Part shown: positions 18,091 through 27,506 of the stretch, in pieces | Layout: every line of letters starts with the position of its first letter | How positions within the stretch are numbered: the first letter of the stretch is position 1 | Source of the DNA: Lachnospiraceae bacterium | GTDB lineage: Bacteria > Bacillota > Clostridia > Lachnospirales > Lachnospiraceae | Length of the DNA stretch: 64,000 bases | Assembly: GCA_017518185.1 (NCBI GenBank) | Contig: JAFWWB010000059.1 | Span: forward strand, 1-64,000 | Direction: 5' to 3' | Notes under the pieces: model-generated | What the model was told of the DNA's origin: nothing | The model's database searches: none | The model's input: the letters and a program-made list of their open reading frames with translations, nothing else | Translations under genes and position numbers: made by a program

Positions 18091-19881
18091 TTACCCGTTA
18101 TCTCCCAGCTGCAGCTTTACCAGCTCGCTGTAATAACCGTTTTTTCTGACAAGCTCTTCGTGGGTCCCTTCTTCCGTTATCCTTCCGTCACGTATCATGA
18201 GGATGCGGTCCGCCTCCCTTGCGGTGGATATCCTCTGGGCGATGATCAGCTTTGTGGCGTCGAAATCAAGTTTCCCCAGCGCGTCCTGTATCTGCTTTTC
18301 GGTTTCCATATCCACGGCAGAGGTGGTATCGTCAAGCAGGAGTATGGATGGACGCACTGCCAGTGCCCTGGCCAGGGATATGCGCTGCTTCTGGCCGCCG
18401 GAGAGTCCTACTCCGCGCTCGCCGACTATGGTGTTATAGCCTTCGGGCATCCTGCTGATGAAATCGTCGGCTGCGGAGTATCTGGCGAAACGCACGACCT
18501 GCCTGTGCTCCAGACTCTCATCACCGTAGGCGATGTTGCCTTCTATCGAATCGGAATAGAGGAGAACGTCCTGGGTGGCGAGGCCTATGTTCCTCCTCAG
18601 ATCCTTGAGCCTGTAGGCCTTAACATCGACATCGTCGATCAGCACCTGTCCGGAGCTGGCCTCAAAGAACCTGGGGATGAGGTTTATCATCGTGGTCTTG
18701 CCGCAGCCGGTCTCCCCCATTATCGCTATGGTCTGGCCGGGGGCGGCGGTAAAGGATATGTCGTGGAGCACGGGAATGGTACCGTCGTCATATTTGAAGG
18801 ATACATTCCGGAATTCGATCTTTCCCTTAAGGCGTTCGGGATGGGGGATGGCATGTTCGCTGTCCTTTATGCCGGGCTCGGAATAGTATATCTCCATGAC
18901 TTTGGCTGACGCGGCGGAAAAACGCTGGAACTCGTTCATTATGTTCCCCATCATGCGCATGGGGTTCTGAATGGCCCAGATAAGGCCGGAAAAGGCAACA
19001 TATTCACCCATTGTAAGCTCTCTGCTTATAAGGAAGAGGCCTCCCACAGCCATCATGACGACGGGCATCAGGTTCGCGATGCTTTCCATGTAGGGGAAGA
19101 ACCTGATCCAGACCAGATTGGTGGCTTTGGCGGTGTCGCGGTAGTCCGAATTGGAAAGGTCAAATTTTTCCATTTCATGATCTTCCCTTGCAAAGGCTTT
19201 GACGACCCTGTTCCCGGAGATGTTTTCCTGGGCAATGGTATTCATCCCCGCCAGCTTTTCCCTGAGAGCGGCATGCATGGGAGCGACCCTTCTTTTGAAA
19301 AGCACGATTATGATGAATACAAAGGGAGATATGAGCAGAAGGGAGAGCGCCATCTTCCAGTTGAGGATGAAAAAGTATACCGCAACGGCAAGAAAGAGTG
19401 AAAAGGATTCTATCAGCACGCGCACGACCCAGGCACACATATGCCTTACGGCATCCAGGTCTCCCGTGACCCTGGTCATAAGGTCCCCGGTGCGGAAGGT
19501 GCTGTAAAAGGTCATATCCTGATGCTCGAGCTTATTGAAGAGATGATTCCTTACGCGGAACAGTACCTTCTGGGATACGTGTTCATAGGCCATACAGTCT
19601 GTGTAGACTATAATGGTGCGCAGTATGGTTATGCCGATCATAAGGGCGAGGAGCGTAAAGAAAACGTCCCTATGGGCGGAAAGGTTCTCCGCAGCATTGG
19701 GACCGCTAAGGAATTCATCAATGATGCGTCCGGAAAAATAAGGGACGGTGAGCTGCATGGTGTTGTAAACCACCGTGCCCAGCATGGCACAGATATAGAT
19801 ACCGTGGCAGCCCTTCATGTTCTCCCACAGCCATGCGATCTTCCCGGCAGGATAAGGTTTTTCGATGACTTTTTTCTTCAT
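18091..19881 (-). CDS. ABC exporter half-transporter, degenerate-site subunit
   Basis: 596 residues with the same order: membrane domain, Walker A GETGCGKTT, signature LSGGQKQ, Walker B ILLLDDTTS in which the usual Glu after the Asp is replaced by Asp. Together with the LSEGEKQ signature of the other half this builds one competent and one degenerate ATP site, the usual picture of heterodimeric exporters. It is the first gene of the pair. No good ribosome site is visible before the ATG (GTAAGTGTAA), so the start could lie slightly elsewhere. A 248-base gap separates it from the divergent GH3 gene. Confidence 0.92.
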   Translation of the reverse strand: MKKKVIEKPYPAGKIAWLWENMKGCHGIYICAMLGTVVYNTMQLTVPYFSGRIIDEFLSGPNAAENLSAHRDVFFTLLALMIGITILRTIIVYTDCMAYEHVSQKVLFRVRNHLFNKLEHQDMTFYSTFRTGDLMTRVTGDLDAVRHMCAWVVRVLIESFSLFLAVAVYFFILNWKMALSLLLISPFVFIIIVLFKRRVAPMHAALREKLAGMNTIAQENISGNRVVKAFAREDHEMEKFDLSNSDYRDTAKATNLVWIRFFPYMESIANLMPVVMMAVGGLFLISRELTMGEYVAFSGLIWAIQNPMRMMGNIMNEFQRFSAASAKVMEIYYSEPGIKDSEHAIPHPERLKGKIEFRNVSFKYDDGTIPVLHDISFTAAPGQTIAIMGETGCGKTTMINLIPRFFEASSGQVLIDDVDVKAYRLKDLRRNIGLATQDVLLYSDSIEGNIAYGDESLEHRQVVRFARYSAADDFISRMPEGYNTIVGERGVGLSGGQKQRISLARALAVRPSILLLDDTTSAVDMETEKQIQDALGKLDFDATKLIIAQRISTAREADRILMIRDGRITEEGTHEELVRKNGYYSELVKLQLGDNG

Positions 19882-20057
19882 TTACACTTACAGGCTGCGG
19901 CATCGGCAGGCATGAGATCGTGTGGGCAGCACAGGATATTTGGGTTTTGTGCCGTATTACAGAACAAGAGGGGGGTGGATGTAAACAGGATTTTTTCGCT
20001 TTTATACAGCTAAGCTCAGGAGACGACGAAAAGAGTTTTGCCGTTTGCCGGACATGG

Positions 20058-20086
20058 TTGACACTCCGGGAGAGTGTGGATAGAAT
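20058..20086 (+). promoter_or_regulatory. Consensus sigma-A promoter of the GH3 gene
   Basis: TTGACA (20058-20063), exactly 17 bases, TAGAAT (20081-20086). Transcription would start near 20093, about 35 bases before the GTG start. Confidence 0.85.
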
Positions 20087-20129
20087 TGTTCATAGATATG
20101 TGTCATCGGAAAGAAAAGGAGGCAGGATC

Positions 20130-21974
20130 GTGAAGATGAAAAGGATAGCCGCGGCGCTGGCGGCGGCACTGTTACTGACAGCGGCGGCATGCGGATCGGA
20201 TGCGGGCAGGGACGGCACAGCATCAGTAAACAGCGGAGTGCCGGAGGGCAAAGGCAGTGGGAACATAGTTACCACAAGGCCGGTGGGTGAGCTGCCTGAG
20301 GTCACGGAGCTCACCCTTGAGCAGAAAGCCTCACAGATGCTGCTTCCGGCCTGCTATAACATCACCCCGGCCATGATGAAGCAGAACTGCTACGGCGGCA
20401 CTCTTTCCAAGCCCTGGACCTTTACCAGCGCGGAATGGCGTGATTATATAGGGGATTTTCAGGAGGCGGCCGTGACCTCGGAGGCCGGCATACCCCTTAT
20501 ATTCGGACAGGACGATGTCCACGGGGTGAACTATGCACTGAACACCGTGATCTTTCCCCATAACATAGGCATGGGAGCCGCAAATGATGAAGAGCTCATG
20601 TATCAGGTGGGCCTCATCACGGCAGATGAGGCTAAGCTCTGCCATATGCTCTGGAATTACTCTCCCGTGGTGGCACAGTCGGCGGATCCGAGATGGGGCA
20701 GGACCTACGAAAGCTACGGCTCTGACCTTGAGATCATAAAGAGGCTTGGAACAGCCTATACCAGGGGACTGGTGGACGGAGGACTGGTGGCCTGCCCCAA
20801 GCATTTCCTGGCAGACGGAAACGTGGCCTACGGCACGGGAGAGGTATCAGACGTGTACCGTCTTATAGACAGGGGAGATGCAAGGCTCAGCGATGCGGAG
20901 ATAGATGCGCTGCTTGACGTGTACAGGGCGGAGATAGAGGCCGGGGCACAGACGATCATGATAAGCCACTCCTCGCTCAACGGTGTAAAGATGCATGAAA
21001 ACAAGAAGTATATAGATATCCTCAAGAATGACATGGGCTTTGAGGGCTTCATAGTCAGCGACTGGAATTCCGTACAGAACACCTCTCCCACTTCCTATTA
21101 TGACCAGATGGTGGCCTCGGTGAACGCAGGCATAGACCTGTTCATGGAGGTGGACCGCTTTGAGGAAGCAAAGAATATTATCGTTGAAGCGGTGAACAAC
21201 GGAGACATCCCTGAGGAAAGAGTGGATGACGCCGTAAGACGCATCTTTAAGGTAAAGGCGGACGCGGGCATATTTGACGATCCCTTCTGTGAGAAGCTGG
21301 AGACAAAGCAGTCAGAGACAGGCTCCGCGGAGTACAGGGCCGTGGCAGAGAAAGCTGTGGAGGAGAGCCTCGTGCTTGTAAAGAATGAAGGTGAGGCGCT
21401 GCCTTTTAAGGAGGGGATGAGCATCTATATCACCGGCCCCGCGGCACAGAATGACCCGGCACAGTGCGGCGGCTGGACCATTGACTGGAACGAGAGCGCC
21501 ATGGAGGATATTCCCGGGGTCACTTCGATACTGGAAGGATTTTTGCAGAAGGCGCCGGAATACGGCATAAACATCATAACGGATAAGTCGGAAGCGGAGA
21601 ACGCTGATGTGGTTCTCCTTGTGGTGGGTGAGCAGTCCTATGCTGAGTGGAACGGGGATACCCCGGATCTGCAGCTCTGCGGCATGCTGGGGCTGGAAGG
21701 AAATAAGGAGGCCATCGCGGAAGCAGAGAAGCTGGACAAGCCTGTGGTGGCCTGTATCATCGCGGGACGGAATGTGATAATCTCGGATCATTACGACGAT
21801 TGGGATGCAGTTGTCATGTGCTATCTGCCCGGTTCGGAAGGACAGGGCGTGGCTGATGTGCTCTGCGGAGGAGAAAACTTCAGGGGAAAGCTTCCTTCAC
21901 CCTGGTATGATTCCATAGAGGGACTGGAGGCGGGGAAGCCCTGGCTTCAGCAGGGTTACGGCCTGACTTACTGA
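20130..21974 (+). CDS. Glycoside hydrolase family 3 lipoprotein (beta-glucosidase type)
   Basis: About 614 residues. GTG 20130 is chosen since AAAGGAGG ends seven bases before it and it places a signal peptide and lipobox (TAAAC, Cys near residue 21) at the N-terminus, so the enzyme is anchored outside the membrane. A two-domain GH3 fold follows: the (alpha/beta)8 domain with KHF(L), the ISH segment and nucleophile D311 in VSDWNS, then the alpha/beta sandwich domain (VKNEGEALP, LVVGEQSYAEW). Likely activity is exo-beta-glucosidase or a related exo-glycosidase. Its 3' end overlaps feoB by seven bases. Confidence 0.92.
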   Translation: MKMKRIAAALAAALLLTAAACGSDAGRDGTASVNSGVPEGKGSGNIVTTRPVGELPEVTELTLEQKASQMLLPACYNITPAMMKQNCYGGTLSKPWTFTSAEWRDYIGDFQEAAVTSEAGIPLIFGQDDVHGVNYALNTVIFPHNIGMGAANDEELMYQVGLITADEAKLCHMLWNYSPVVAQSADPRWGRTYESYGSDLEIIKRLGTAYTRGLVDGGLVACPKHFLADGNVAYGTGEVSDVYRLIDRGDARLSDAEIDALLDVYRAEIEAGAQTIMISHSSLNGVKMHENKKYIDILKNDMGFEGFIVSDWNSVQNTSPTSYYDQMVASVNAGIDLFMEVDRFEEAKNIIVEAVNNGDIPEERVDDAVRRIFKVKADAGIFDDPFCEKLETKQSETGSAEYRAVAEKAVEESLVLVKNEGEALPFKEGMSIYITGPAAQNDPAQCGGWTIDWNESAMEDIPGVTSILEGFLQKAPEYGINIITDKSEAENADVVLLVVGEQSYAEWNGDTPDLQLCGMLGLEGNKEAIAEAEKLDKPVVACIIAGRNVIISDHYDDWDAVVMCYLPGSEGQGVADVLCGGENFRGKLPSPWYDSIEGLEAGKPWLQQGYGLTY

Positions 21975-24124
21975 TGTTCAGGCAAGGACGGCTTCTTAAT
22001 GAAGAGCATATAGATTAAGACTGCCAGGGCGGCGAAGGCGGCAATGAGTCCGGGGATGTTCATCCGGCCGGCAAGGGCTTCGCCGAACTGGTTTATCATA
22101 AGTGAGATGGCATAAGCAAAGCAGCACTGGTAGCTTACTGCGAAAAGGGTCCACTTCCTGTTGTTCATCTCCCGGCTGATGGCGCCTATGGCCGCAAAGC
22201 AGGGGGCGCAGAGCAGGTTGAAGACCAGGAAGGCATAGCCGGTGACGGGAGTGAAGACATTTACCAGCTCCTCCCCCAGGGATGTGCTGCCGCCACCGTA
22301 TAGCACGCCCATGGTGCCCACGATGTTCTCCTTGCCCACAAGGCCGGTCACGGAGGCTACCACGGCCTGCCAGTTTCCGAAGCCCAGGGGAGTGAAGATC
22401 CAGGCCATCACTCCGCCCAGAGCGGCAAGGATGGAACTGTCTATCTCGTTTTCTTCGAGCATTCCGAAATGCCCGCCTTTAAATCCGAAATAGGTCATGA
22501 ACCAGATGACCACAGTGGAAAGCAGGATCACGGTACCTGCTTTTTTTACGAAGGACCAGCCACGTTCCCACATGGAGCGGAGCACGTTTTTCAGGGGCGG
22601 CCAGTGGTAGGCCGGAAGCTCCATCACAAAGGGGGAAGGCTCGCTGGTAAAAGGTTTTGTCTTCTTGAGCATAAGTCCGGAGATCACGATGGCGGCCATG
22701 CCGATGAGATATGCTGAGGTGGCCACCAGGGGTGAGCCGCCGAATATGGCGCCTGCCATCATCGATATAAAGGGAACCTTTGCGCCGCAGGGCATGAAGG
22801 AAGTGGTGATGATGGTCATGCGCCTGTCGCTCTCGTTTTCCACGGTGCGGCTGGCCATGATGCCCGGCACGCTGCAGCCCATGCCCACAAGTATGGGGAT
22901 GAAGGATTTGCCGGAAAGGCCGAACTTGCGGAAGAGCCGGTCCAGCACAAAGGCTATCCTGGACATGTATCCGCAGGCTTCCAGAAAGGCCAGCATGAAG
23001 AAGAGCACGAACATCTGGGGTACGAAGCCAAGCACCGAGCCTACACCGGCCACGATGCCGTTGAGTATAAGGCCTTTTATCCAGGGGGCGGCGCCGGTAA
23101 GCACGCCCTCCAGGAGGACGGGGATGCCGGGCACCCATTTATCGGGAGCTTCGATGCCAAAGAGATAGAAGCCCTCGCCGAAGAGCTTTTCGTTGGTGAA
23201 GTCCGTCAGGGACGCGCCCACGCCTACCATGGAGATCCAGTAGACCGCAAACATCACCAGGGCGAATACCGGAAGACCGGTGATACGTCCGGTAACTATG
23301 CGGTCGATCTTATCCGATACCGTCATTGCAGAGGCGTTCTTTTTCTTAAAACAGCCCATGAGGGTCTCGGTTATATAATTGTATCGTTCATTGGAGATGA
23401 TGCTCTCCGCGTCGTCGTCCAGTTCCTTTTCAGCCCTGCATATATCTTTTTCTATATGTTTGAGCTTCTCCTCCGGGAGCTTCAGCTCCTCCAGCACCCG
23501 CATGTCACGCTCGAAGATCTTTATGGCGTACCAGCGCTGCTGCTCCTCGGGCATGTCGTGCACCGCAGCCTCTTCTATATGGGCCAGGGCGTGCTCCACC
23601 GGGCCGGAGAAGGTGTGCATGGGAACGGTGTTCCCCTCCTTCGCCATCTTTATGGCTACCTCGGCGGCATCCATTATGCCGTCTTCCTTAAGGGCGGACA
23701 TGGCCATGACCGTGCAGCCAAGCTTTTTGGACAAAAGTTCGGTATCGATGGTGTCCCCTCTTTTATCGAGGACGTCCATCATGTTTATAGCCACCACAAC
23801 GGGGATGCCGAGTTCCACCAGCTGCGTGGTAAGATACAGGTTTCGTTCGGGATTTGTGCCGTCCAGTATGTCCAGGATGGCATCGGGACGTTCGCCCACA
23901 AGATAGTTCCTGGCAACAACCTCTTCCATGGTATAGGGCGACAGGGAATAGATACCCGGAAGGTCCGTGATTATCACATCATCATGTTTCTTGAGTTTTC
24001 CCTCTTTTTTTTCGACCGTGACTCCGGGCCAGTTACCGACATACTGGTTGGAGCCGGTAAGGGCGTTGAAAAGGGTGGTCTTTCCGCAGTTCGGATTGCC
24101 TGCCAGCGCGATCTTAAGTCCCAT
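21968..24124 (-). CDS. feoB: Ferrous iron transporter FeoB
   Basis: 718 residues. The N-terminal G domain shows G1 GNPNCGKT (9-16), the DLPGIYSL G3 segment and an INMMD G4-like site. A helical spacer leads to the polytopic membrane part with two Gate domains (for example CGAKVPF in a cysteine-containing gate, and LLCAPCFAA). FeoB imports Fe2+ in anoxic settings. feoA lies immediately upstream, one base apart, so both are on one transcript from the promoter at 24358-24386. Confidence 0.95.
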   Translation of the reverse strand: MGLKIALAGNPNCGKTTLFNALTGSNQYVGNWPGVTVEKKEGKLKKHDDVIITDLPGIYSLSPYTMEEVVARNYLVGERPDAILDILDGTNPERNLYLTTQLVELGIPVVVAINMMDVLDKRGDTIDTELLSKKLGCTVMAMSALKEDGIMDAAEVAIKMAKEGNTVPMHTFSGPVEHALAHIEEAAVHDMPEEQQRWYAIKIFERDMRVLEELKLPEEKLKHIEKDICRAEKELDDDAESIISNERYNYITETLMGCFKKKNASAMTVSDKIDRIVTGRITGLPVFALVMFAVYWISMVGVGASLTDFTNEKLFGEGFYLFGIEAPDKWVPGIPVLLEGVLTGAAPWIKGLILNGIVAGVGSVLGFVPQMFVLFFMLAFLEACGYMSRIAFVLDRLFRKFGLSGKSFIPILVGMGCSVPGIMASRTVENESDRRMTIITTSFMPCGAKVPFISMMAGAIFGGSPLVATSAYLIGMAAIVISGLMLKKTKPFTSEPSPFVMELPAYHWPPLKNVLRSMWERGWSFVKKAGTVILLSTVVIWFMTYFGFKGGHFGMLEENEIDSSILAALGGVMAWIFTPLGFGNWQAVVASVTGLVGKENIVGTMGVLYGGGSTSLGEELVNVFTPVTGYAFLVFNLLCAPCFAAIGAISREMNNRKWTLFAVSYQCCFAYAISLMINQFGEALAGRMNIPGLIAAFAALAVLIYMLFIKKPSLPEHQ

Positions 24125-24125
24125 C

Positions 24126-24350
24126 TCAGCCCTCTATCTCGATCATCTCGGAATCCGCTTTGCGTAAGGAAAGCTCGTAGCCACGGACGGTCAGCTCAAA
24201 GGGGTCGCCCAGGGGCGCCACCCTGCGGATGGAGATCTCCACGCCCTTTGTTATGCCCATGTCCATGATGCGCCTTCTTACGGCGCCTTCGCCGTGAACC
24301 TTTATTACTTTTACCTTTTCGCCTACGGAGGCTTCTGCCAATGTTCTCAT
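24126..24350 (-). CDS. feoA: Ferrous iron transport protein FeoA
   Basis: 74-residue SH3-like FeoA, a cytoplasmic partner of FeoB. The start at 24350 (MRTLAEA) gives the family's normal length of about 75 residues; a longer reading adds a non-homologous N-terminus. The core R-R-x-M-D-M-G-I-x-x-G motif and the GDPFEL turn are present. The -10 box of its promoter ends seven bases before this ATG, so the transcript may begin at or next to the start codon. Confidence 0.92.
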   Translation of the reverse strand: MRTLAEASVGEKVKVIKVHGEGAVRRRIMDMGITKGVEISIRRVAPLGDPFELTVRGYELSLRKADSEMIEIEG

Positions 24351-24357
24351 GACCACC

Positions 24358-24386
24358 ATTATAGACGCATCCACAGCCTTTAGCAA
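24358..24386 (-). promoter_or_regulatory. Promoter of feoAB, possibly leaderless
   Basis: On the minus strand TTGCTA (24386-24381), 17 bases, TATAAT (24363-24358), then seven bases to the ATG of feoA. With normal spacing the first transcribed base would coincide with the start codon. No Fur-box sequence was clearly recognised around it. Confidence 0.65.
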
Positions 24387-24419
24387 GCCTTGAAAATGAG
24401 ATCCGCTTAAAGACGGCTG

Positions 24420-24448
24420 TTGTAATTCGCTGAACGATATGATATTAT
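24420..24448 (+). promoter_or_regulatory. Promoter of mazG
   Basis: TTGTAA (24420-24425), 17 bases, TATTAT (24443-24448). Divergent from the feoAB promoter. Confidence 0.65.
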
Positions 24449-24500
24449 AAGCCGTTAAACAAAGGGGATACTGTTCTTTCCGGTGAGAGGGGGAGTAAGG

Positions 24501-24974
24501 TTGCAGAGCTTTGATGAGCTGAACGAAGTGATAAAGCGCTTAAGGGCAAAGGACGGCTGTCCCTGGGACAGGGAGCAGACCCACGAAAGCCTCAAGGCTG
24601 CCTGCATAGAGGAGGCGGCGGAGGTGCTCTGCGGCATAAACGTGCTGACGGAGAGCGGCAATGCTGAGAACCTTAAGGAAGAGCTTGGGGATCTTCTGCT
24701 GCAGGTGATGATGCATGCGGCCATAGCAGAAGAGGAAGGGCTCTTTACCATAGATGATGTGATATGCGGCATAAGGGACAAGATGATACGCCGTCATCCC
24801 CATGTGTTCGGAACGGCACAGGTTAAGGATTCCGAAGAGGTGCTGCTTAACTGGGAAGAGATAAAGAAGAAGGAAAAGGAAGGGAAGGAGGACGTGAGCG
24901 GCTTTCTCCCGGAGGCGTTTGATGAGGCGGAGGCCCTTATAGACAGGGCAAGAAAGAGAAAGGGCTTCGGCTGA
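24501..24974 (+). CDS. mazG: MazG nucleotide pyrophosphohydrolase
   Basis: About 157 residues, one MazG domain that hydrolyses nucleoside triphosphates to monophosphates and pyrophosphate, used in house-cleaning of aberrant dNTPs. The N-terminal FDELNEVIKRLR and DGCPWDREQTH are diagnostic; metal-binding acids are E37-E38-x2-E41 and E60-E61-x2-D64. TTG at 24501 is chosen because homologues begin here and GGGGGAG lies just before it; GTG 24483 would be the alternative. It is the single-domain form, shorter than E. coli MazG. Its stop codon abuts the stop of the converging glycosyltransferase. Confidence 0.9.
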   Translation: MQSFDELNEVIKRLRAKDGCPWDREQTHESLKAACIEEAAEVLCGINVLTESGNAENLKEELGDLLLQVMMHAAIAEEEGLFTIDDVICGIRDKMIRRHPHVFGTAQVKDSEEVLLNWEEIKKKEKEGKEDVSGFLPEAFDEAEALIDRARKRKGFG

Positions 24975-26135
24975 TCAGCGGTGCTTCAGCACATCCATGT
25001 AGATCTCCATCAGTCTTTCATAATTGACCGCAGGTGAATACTTCTTCATGTATTCTGAATAGGCACGATCACCCATGCGCTGACGGTCCATAGTTTCAAA
25101 ACGTTCCACGGCGGAGTTCAGGCTCTCTGCCGTGTTTTTGCATATAAGGCCCGTGCGGCCGTCGGAGACAAGATCCTTTATGTTCCCTATATCGTTGCAG
25201 ATAACGGGGAGGTGCATGGAAAAGGCCTCTATCACAGTCATGCCGAAGGTCTCATACCACTGGGGCATGGCCAGCAGGGCTTTTGCGCCGCACATGAGCC
25301 GGGCCACGGTGTCAGGATCCACCTGACCGCAGAGCTCGATGTTCTTAAGCTTATGCTTTACGATGGTGCGTTCAAGCTTTTCAAGGTATTCGCCGCTTCC
25401 GGCAAGCACCAGCCGTCTGCCGCTTTTAGCGAAGGCGCGTACCATCAGGGCAGTTCCCTTGATATGCTCAAGCCTTCCCACGGCAAGGTAATAGCCTTCG
25501 TCACCGCTTCCCGCAGCGGGGCGGAAGGGGGTGAAGTTCGGTTTTATATAGACACGTCCGGGCCTTACGATATCGCTCTTAAGGAGCAGCTCTTTATTGA
25601 ATTCAGTAAGGGAGATGTAGTTTATCTTCTTATAGATGCCGGTGGCCCTGTGTATGGTCAGCATCAGGGACATTGCAAGTGTCTGCATAAAGCTGCCCCT
25701 GTAGCAGCTGTGGGCCAGGGCGCAGCGGAAACCGCCTTTTACGCAGTCGCGGCAGATATGGCCGTCTCTGTAGAAAATGCCTGCGGGGCACTGGAGACGG
25801 AAGTTGTGCAGGGTCTGCACCACGGGCACGCCCTCCGCGGCAGCGGCATAATACACAGCCGGACTGATGAGATGCAGGCTGTTGTGGACGTGGACGATAT
25901 CCGGCCTTTCCTTGCGGATGATATGTCTTATCTCCCTGTAGGTCCTGATCGAAAAGACCATGGTAAAGGGCAGGGCGAGCTTTCCGGCGGGGCCGGAGCG
26001 GTCCATCTCGCTGTTGCGCCTTATGTACTTTATGACCTTATGGCCATGGCTTTCCAGCAGGGAGCATTCGTTATTGAATACCGTATCCTCCCCGCCCGGG
26101 ATCTTATAGAAATTGTGGACCGCAAGTATCTTCAT
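24975..26135 (-). CDS. Glycosyltransferase family 4 protein
   Basis: 386-residue GT-B fold enzyme. N-terminal acceptor domain begins MKILAVHNFY with a GGE loop; HVHNSLHL and LHNFRLQCP are typical of GT4 enzymes that act in surface polysaccharide synthesis; a cysteine-bearing insert (CRDC...CALAHSCYRG) follows. The donor domain carries VGRLEHIKG and the E-x7-E motif (ETFGMTVIEAF). It transfers a nucleotide-activated sugar, identity unknown. It is the last gene of the long minus-strand run and overlaps nothing; no sugar-assembly genes flank it, which is unusual for such an enzyme. Confidence 0.9.
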   Translation of the reverse strand: MKILAVHNFYKIPGGEDTVFNNECSLLESHGHKVIKYIRRNSEMDRSGPAGKLALPFTMVFSIRTYREIRHIIRKERPDIVHVHNSLHLISPAVYYAAAAEGVPVVQTLHNFRLQCPAGIFYRDGHICRDCVKGGFRCALAHSCYRGSFMQTLAMSLMLTIHRATGIYKKINYISLTEFNKELLLKSDIVRPGRVYIKPNFTPFRPAAGSGDEGYYLAVGRLEHIKGTALMVRAFAKSGRRLVLAGSGEYLEKLERTIVKHKLKNIELCGQVDPDTVARLMCGAKALLAMPQWYETFGMTVIEAFSMHLPVICNDIGNIKDLVSDGRTGLICKNTAESLNSAVERFETMDRQRMGDRAYSEYMKKYSPAVNYERLMEIYMDVLKHR

Positions 26136-27506
26136 TTATTTCAGGAACATACGGAGCATTGCTTCGTAGAGTTTTTTGTAGGGCTGGTAGCGCATGGGAA
26201 GATCCAGCCACTGTTTCTTGTCGAGTATGCTCTTCTTATGTGAGAAGGTGTCGAAACCGGCGCGGCCGTGATAGGACCCCATGCCGCTCTCGCCGAAGCC
26301 GCCGAAGGGCAGATAGGGCGTTGCAAGGTGTACCACCACATCGTTGATGCAGCCTCCGCCGAAGCGGCAGCGCTTCATGATATAGGCGATGTTGTCACGG
26401 TCCTTTGAGAAGATGTAGAGCGCCAGGGGATGGGCATGGGACTCCACCGTCTCACGCACTTCCTCTATCTTTTTGAAGGTCAGCACCGGCAGTATGGGGC
26501 CGAAGATCTCCTCCTTCATTACCGCGTCATCCCATGTAACACTGTCCAGTAAAGTGGGTTCGATCTTCAGGGACTGCTTGTCGCTCCTGCCGCCGAAGAC
26601 CAGCTTATCTTCATCTATCAGCTTCTTAAGCCTCAGGAAATGCTTCTCGTTTATGATCTTTCCGTAGTCCTTATTGCCCAGGGGATCTCTTCCGAACTGT
26701 TTTATGATCTCCTTCTTCAGAAGGGCGACAAATTCGTCCTTTACATATTCCTCGCAGAGTATGTAGTCGGGAGCAACACAGGTCTGTCCGCAGTTTAAGA
26801 ACTTGCCGAAGACTATGCGCCTTGCGGCCAGCCTCAGGTTTGCGCTGCCGTCTATTATGCAGGGGCTCTTTCCGCCCAGCTCAAGGGTTACGGGAGTGAG
26901 GTGTTCCGCTGCCTTGCGGAGCACTTCTTTTCCCACGGCCTGGCTTCCGGTAAAGAAGATATGGTCGAATTTCATTGAAAGCAGCTTCTGGTTCTCGGCT
27001 CTTCCGCCTGTGACGCAGTAGACGTACTCGGGATCGAAGGTCTCGTCTATTATGTACTTTATCATCTCGCTTGTGGCGGGAGCGTAGGCACTGGGCTTGA
27101 CTATGGCCGTGTTGCCTGCCGCAAGGGCGTTAACCAGGGGCTCGAGAGTCAGCAGCAGGGGATAGTTCCAGGGGCTCATTATGAGCACGTTTCCCTTCGG
27201 CTGCATCTGTATCAGGCTTAAGGAGTGGAAGTTGGTGATGGGAGTTGGCACCAGCCTTGTGGCGGCGTAGCCCTTCAGGTTTTTCAGCATATGGGTGATC
27301 TCTGAGAGCACCAGTCCCACTTCGCACATGAAGCCTTCCATCCCGCCTTTGCCCAGATCCATGGTAAGGGCGGCCAGGAGCTTGTCCTCGTTATTCCGTA
27401 CCGCACGGTAAAGCTTTTTAAGGGCGCCGGCCCTGACGCCAAGAGGCAGAGTGGAGCCCGCATCAAAAAACTTCCGCTGTTTTTCAAGTACAATTTCAGT
27501 ATCCAT
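26136..27506 (-). CDS. Aldehyde dehydrogenase, class 3-like
   Basis: 456 residues; oxidises aldehydes with NAD(P)+. Motifs: SPWNYP (cofactor pocket), FTGS turn, the general base Glu in LELGGKSP and the catalytic Cys in GQTCVAPD, plus EEIFGP. The length without an N-terminal extension and a C-terminal hydrophobic tail resembles class 3/fatty aldehyde dehydrogenases. Its start shares a base with the stop of the alcohol dehydrogenase gene (TGATG), so the two are coupled and probably act as an alcohol-aldehyde-acid pair. Substrate unknown. Confidence 0.92.
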   Translation of the reverse strand: MDTEIVLEKQRKFFDAGSTLPLGVRAGALKKLYRAVRNNEDKLLAALTMDLGKGGMEGFMCEVGLVLSEITHMLKNLKGYAATRLVPTPITNFHSLSLIQMQPKGNVLIMSPWNYPLLLTLEPLVNALAAGNTAIVKPSAYAPATSEMIKYIIDETFDPEYVYCVTGGRAENQKLLSMKFDHIFFTGSQAVGKEVLRKAAEHLTPVTLELGGKSPCIIDGSANLRLAARRIVFGKFLNCGQTCVAPDYILCEEYVKDEFVALLKKEIIKQFGRDPLGNKDYGKIINEKHFLRLKKLIDEDKLVFGGRSDKQSLKIEPTLLDSVTWDDAVMKEEIFGPILPVLTFKKIEEVRETVESHAHPLALYIFSKDRDNIAYIMKRCRFGGGCINDVVVHLATPYLPFGGFGESGMGSYHGRAGFDTFSHKKSILDKKQWLDLPMRYQPYKKLYEAMLRMFLK

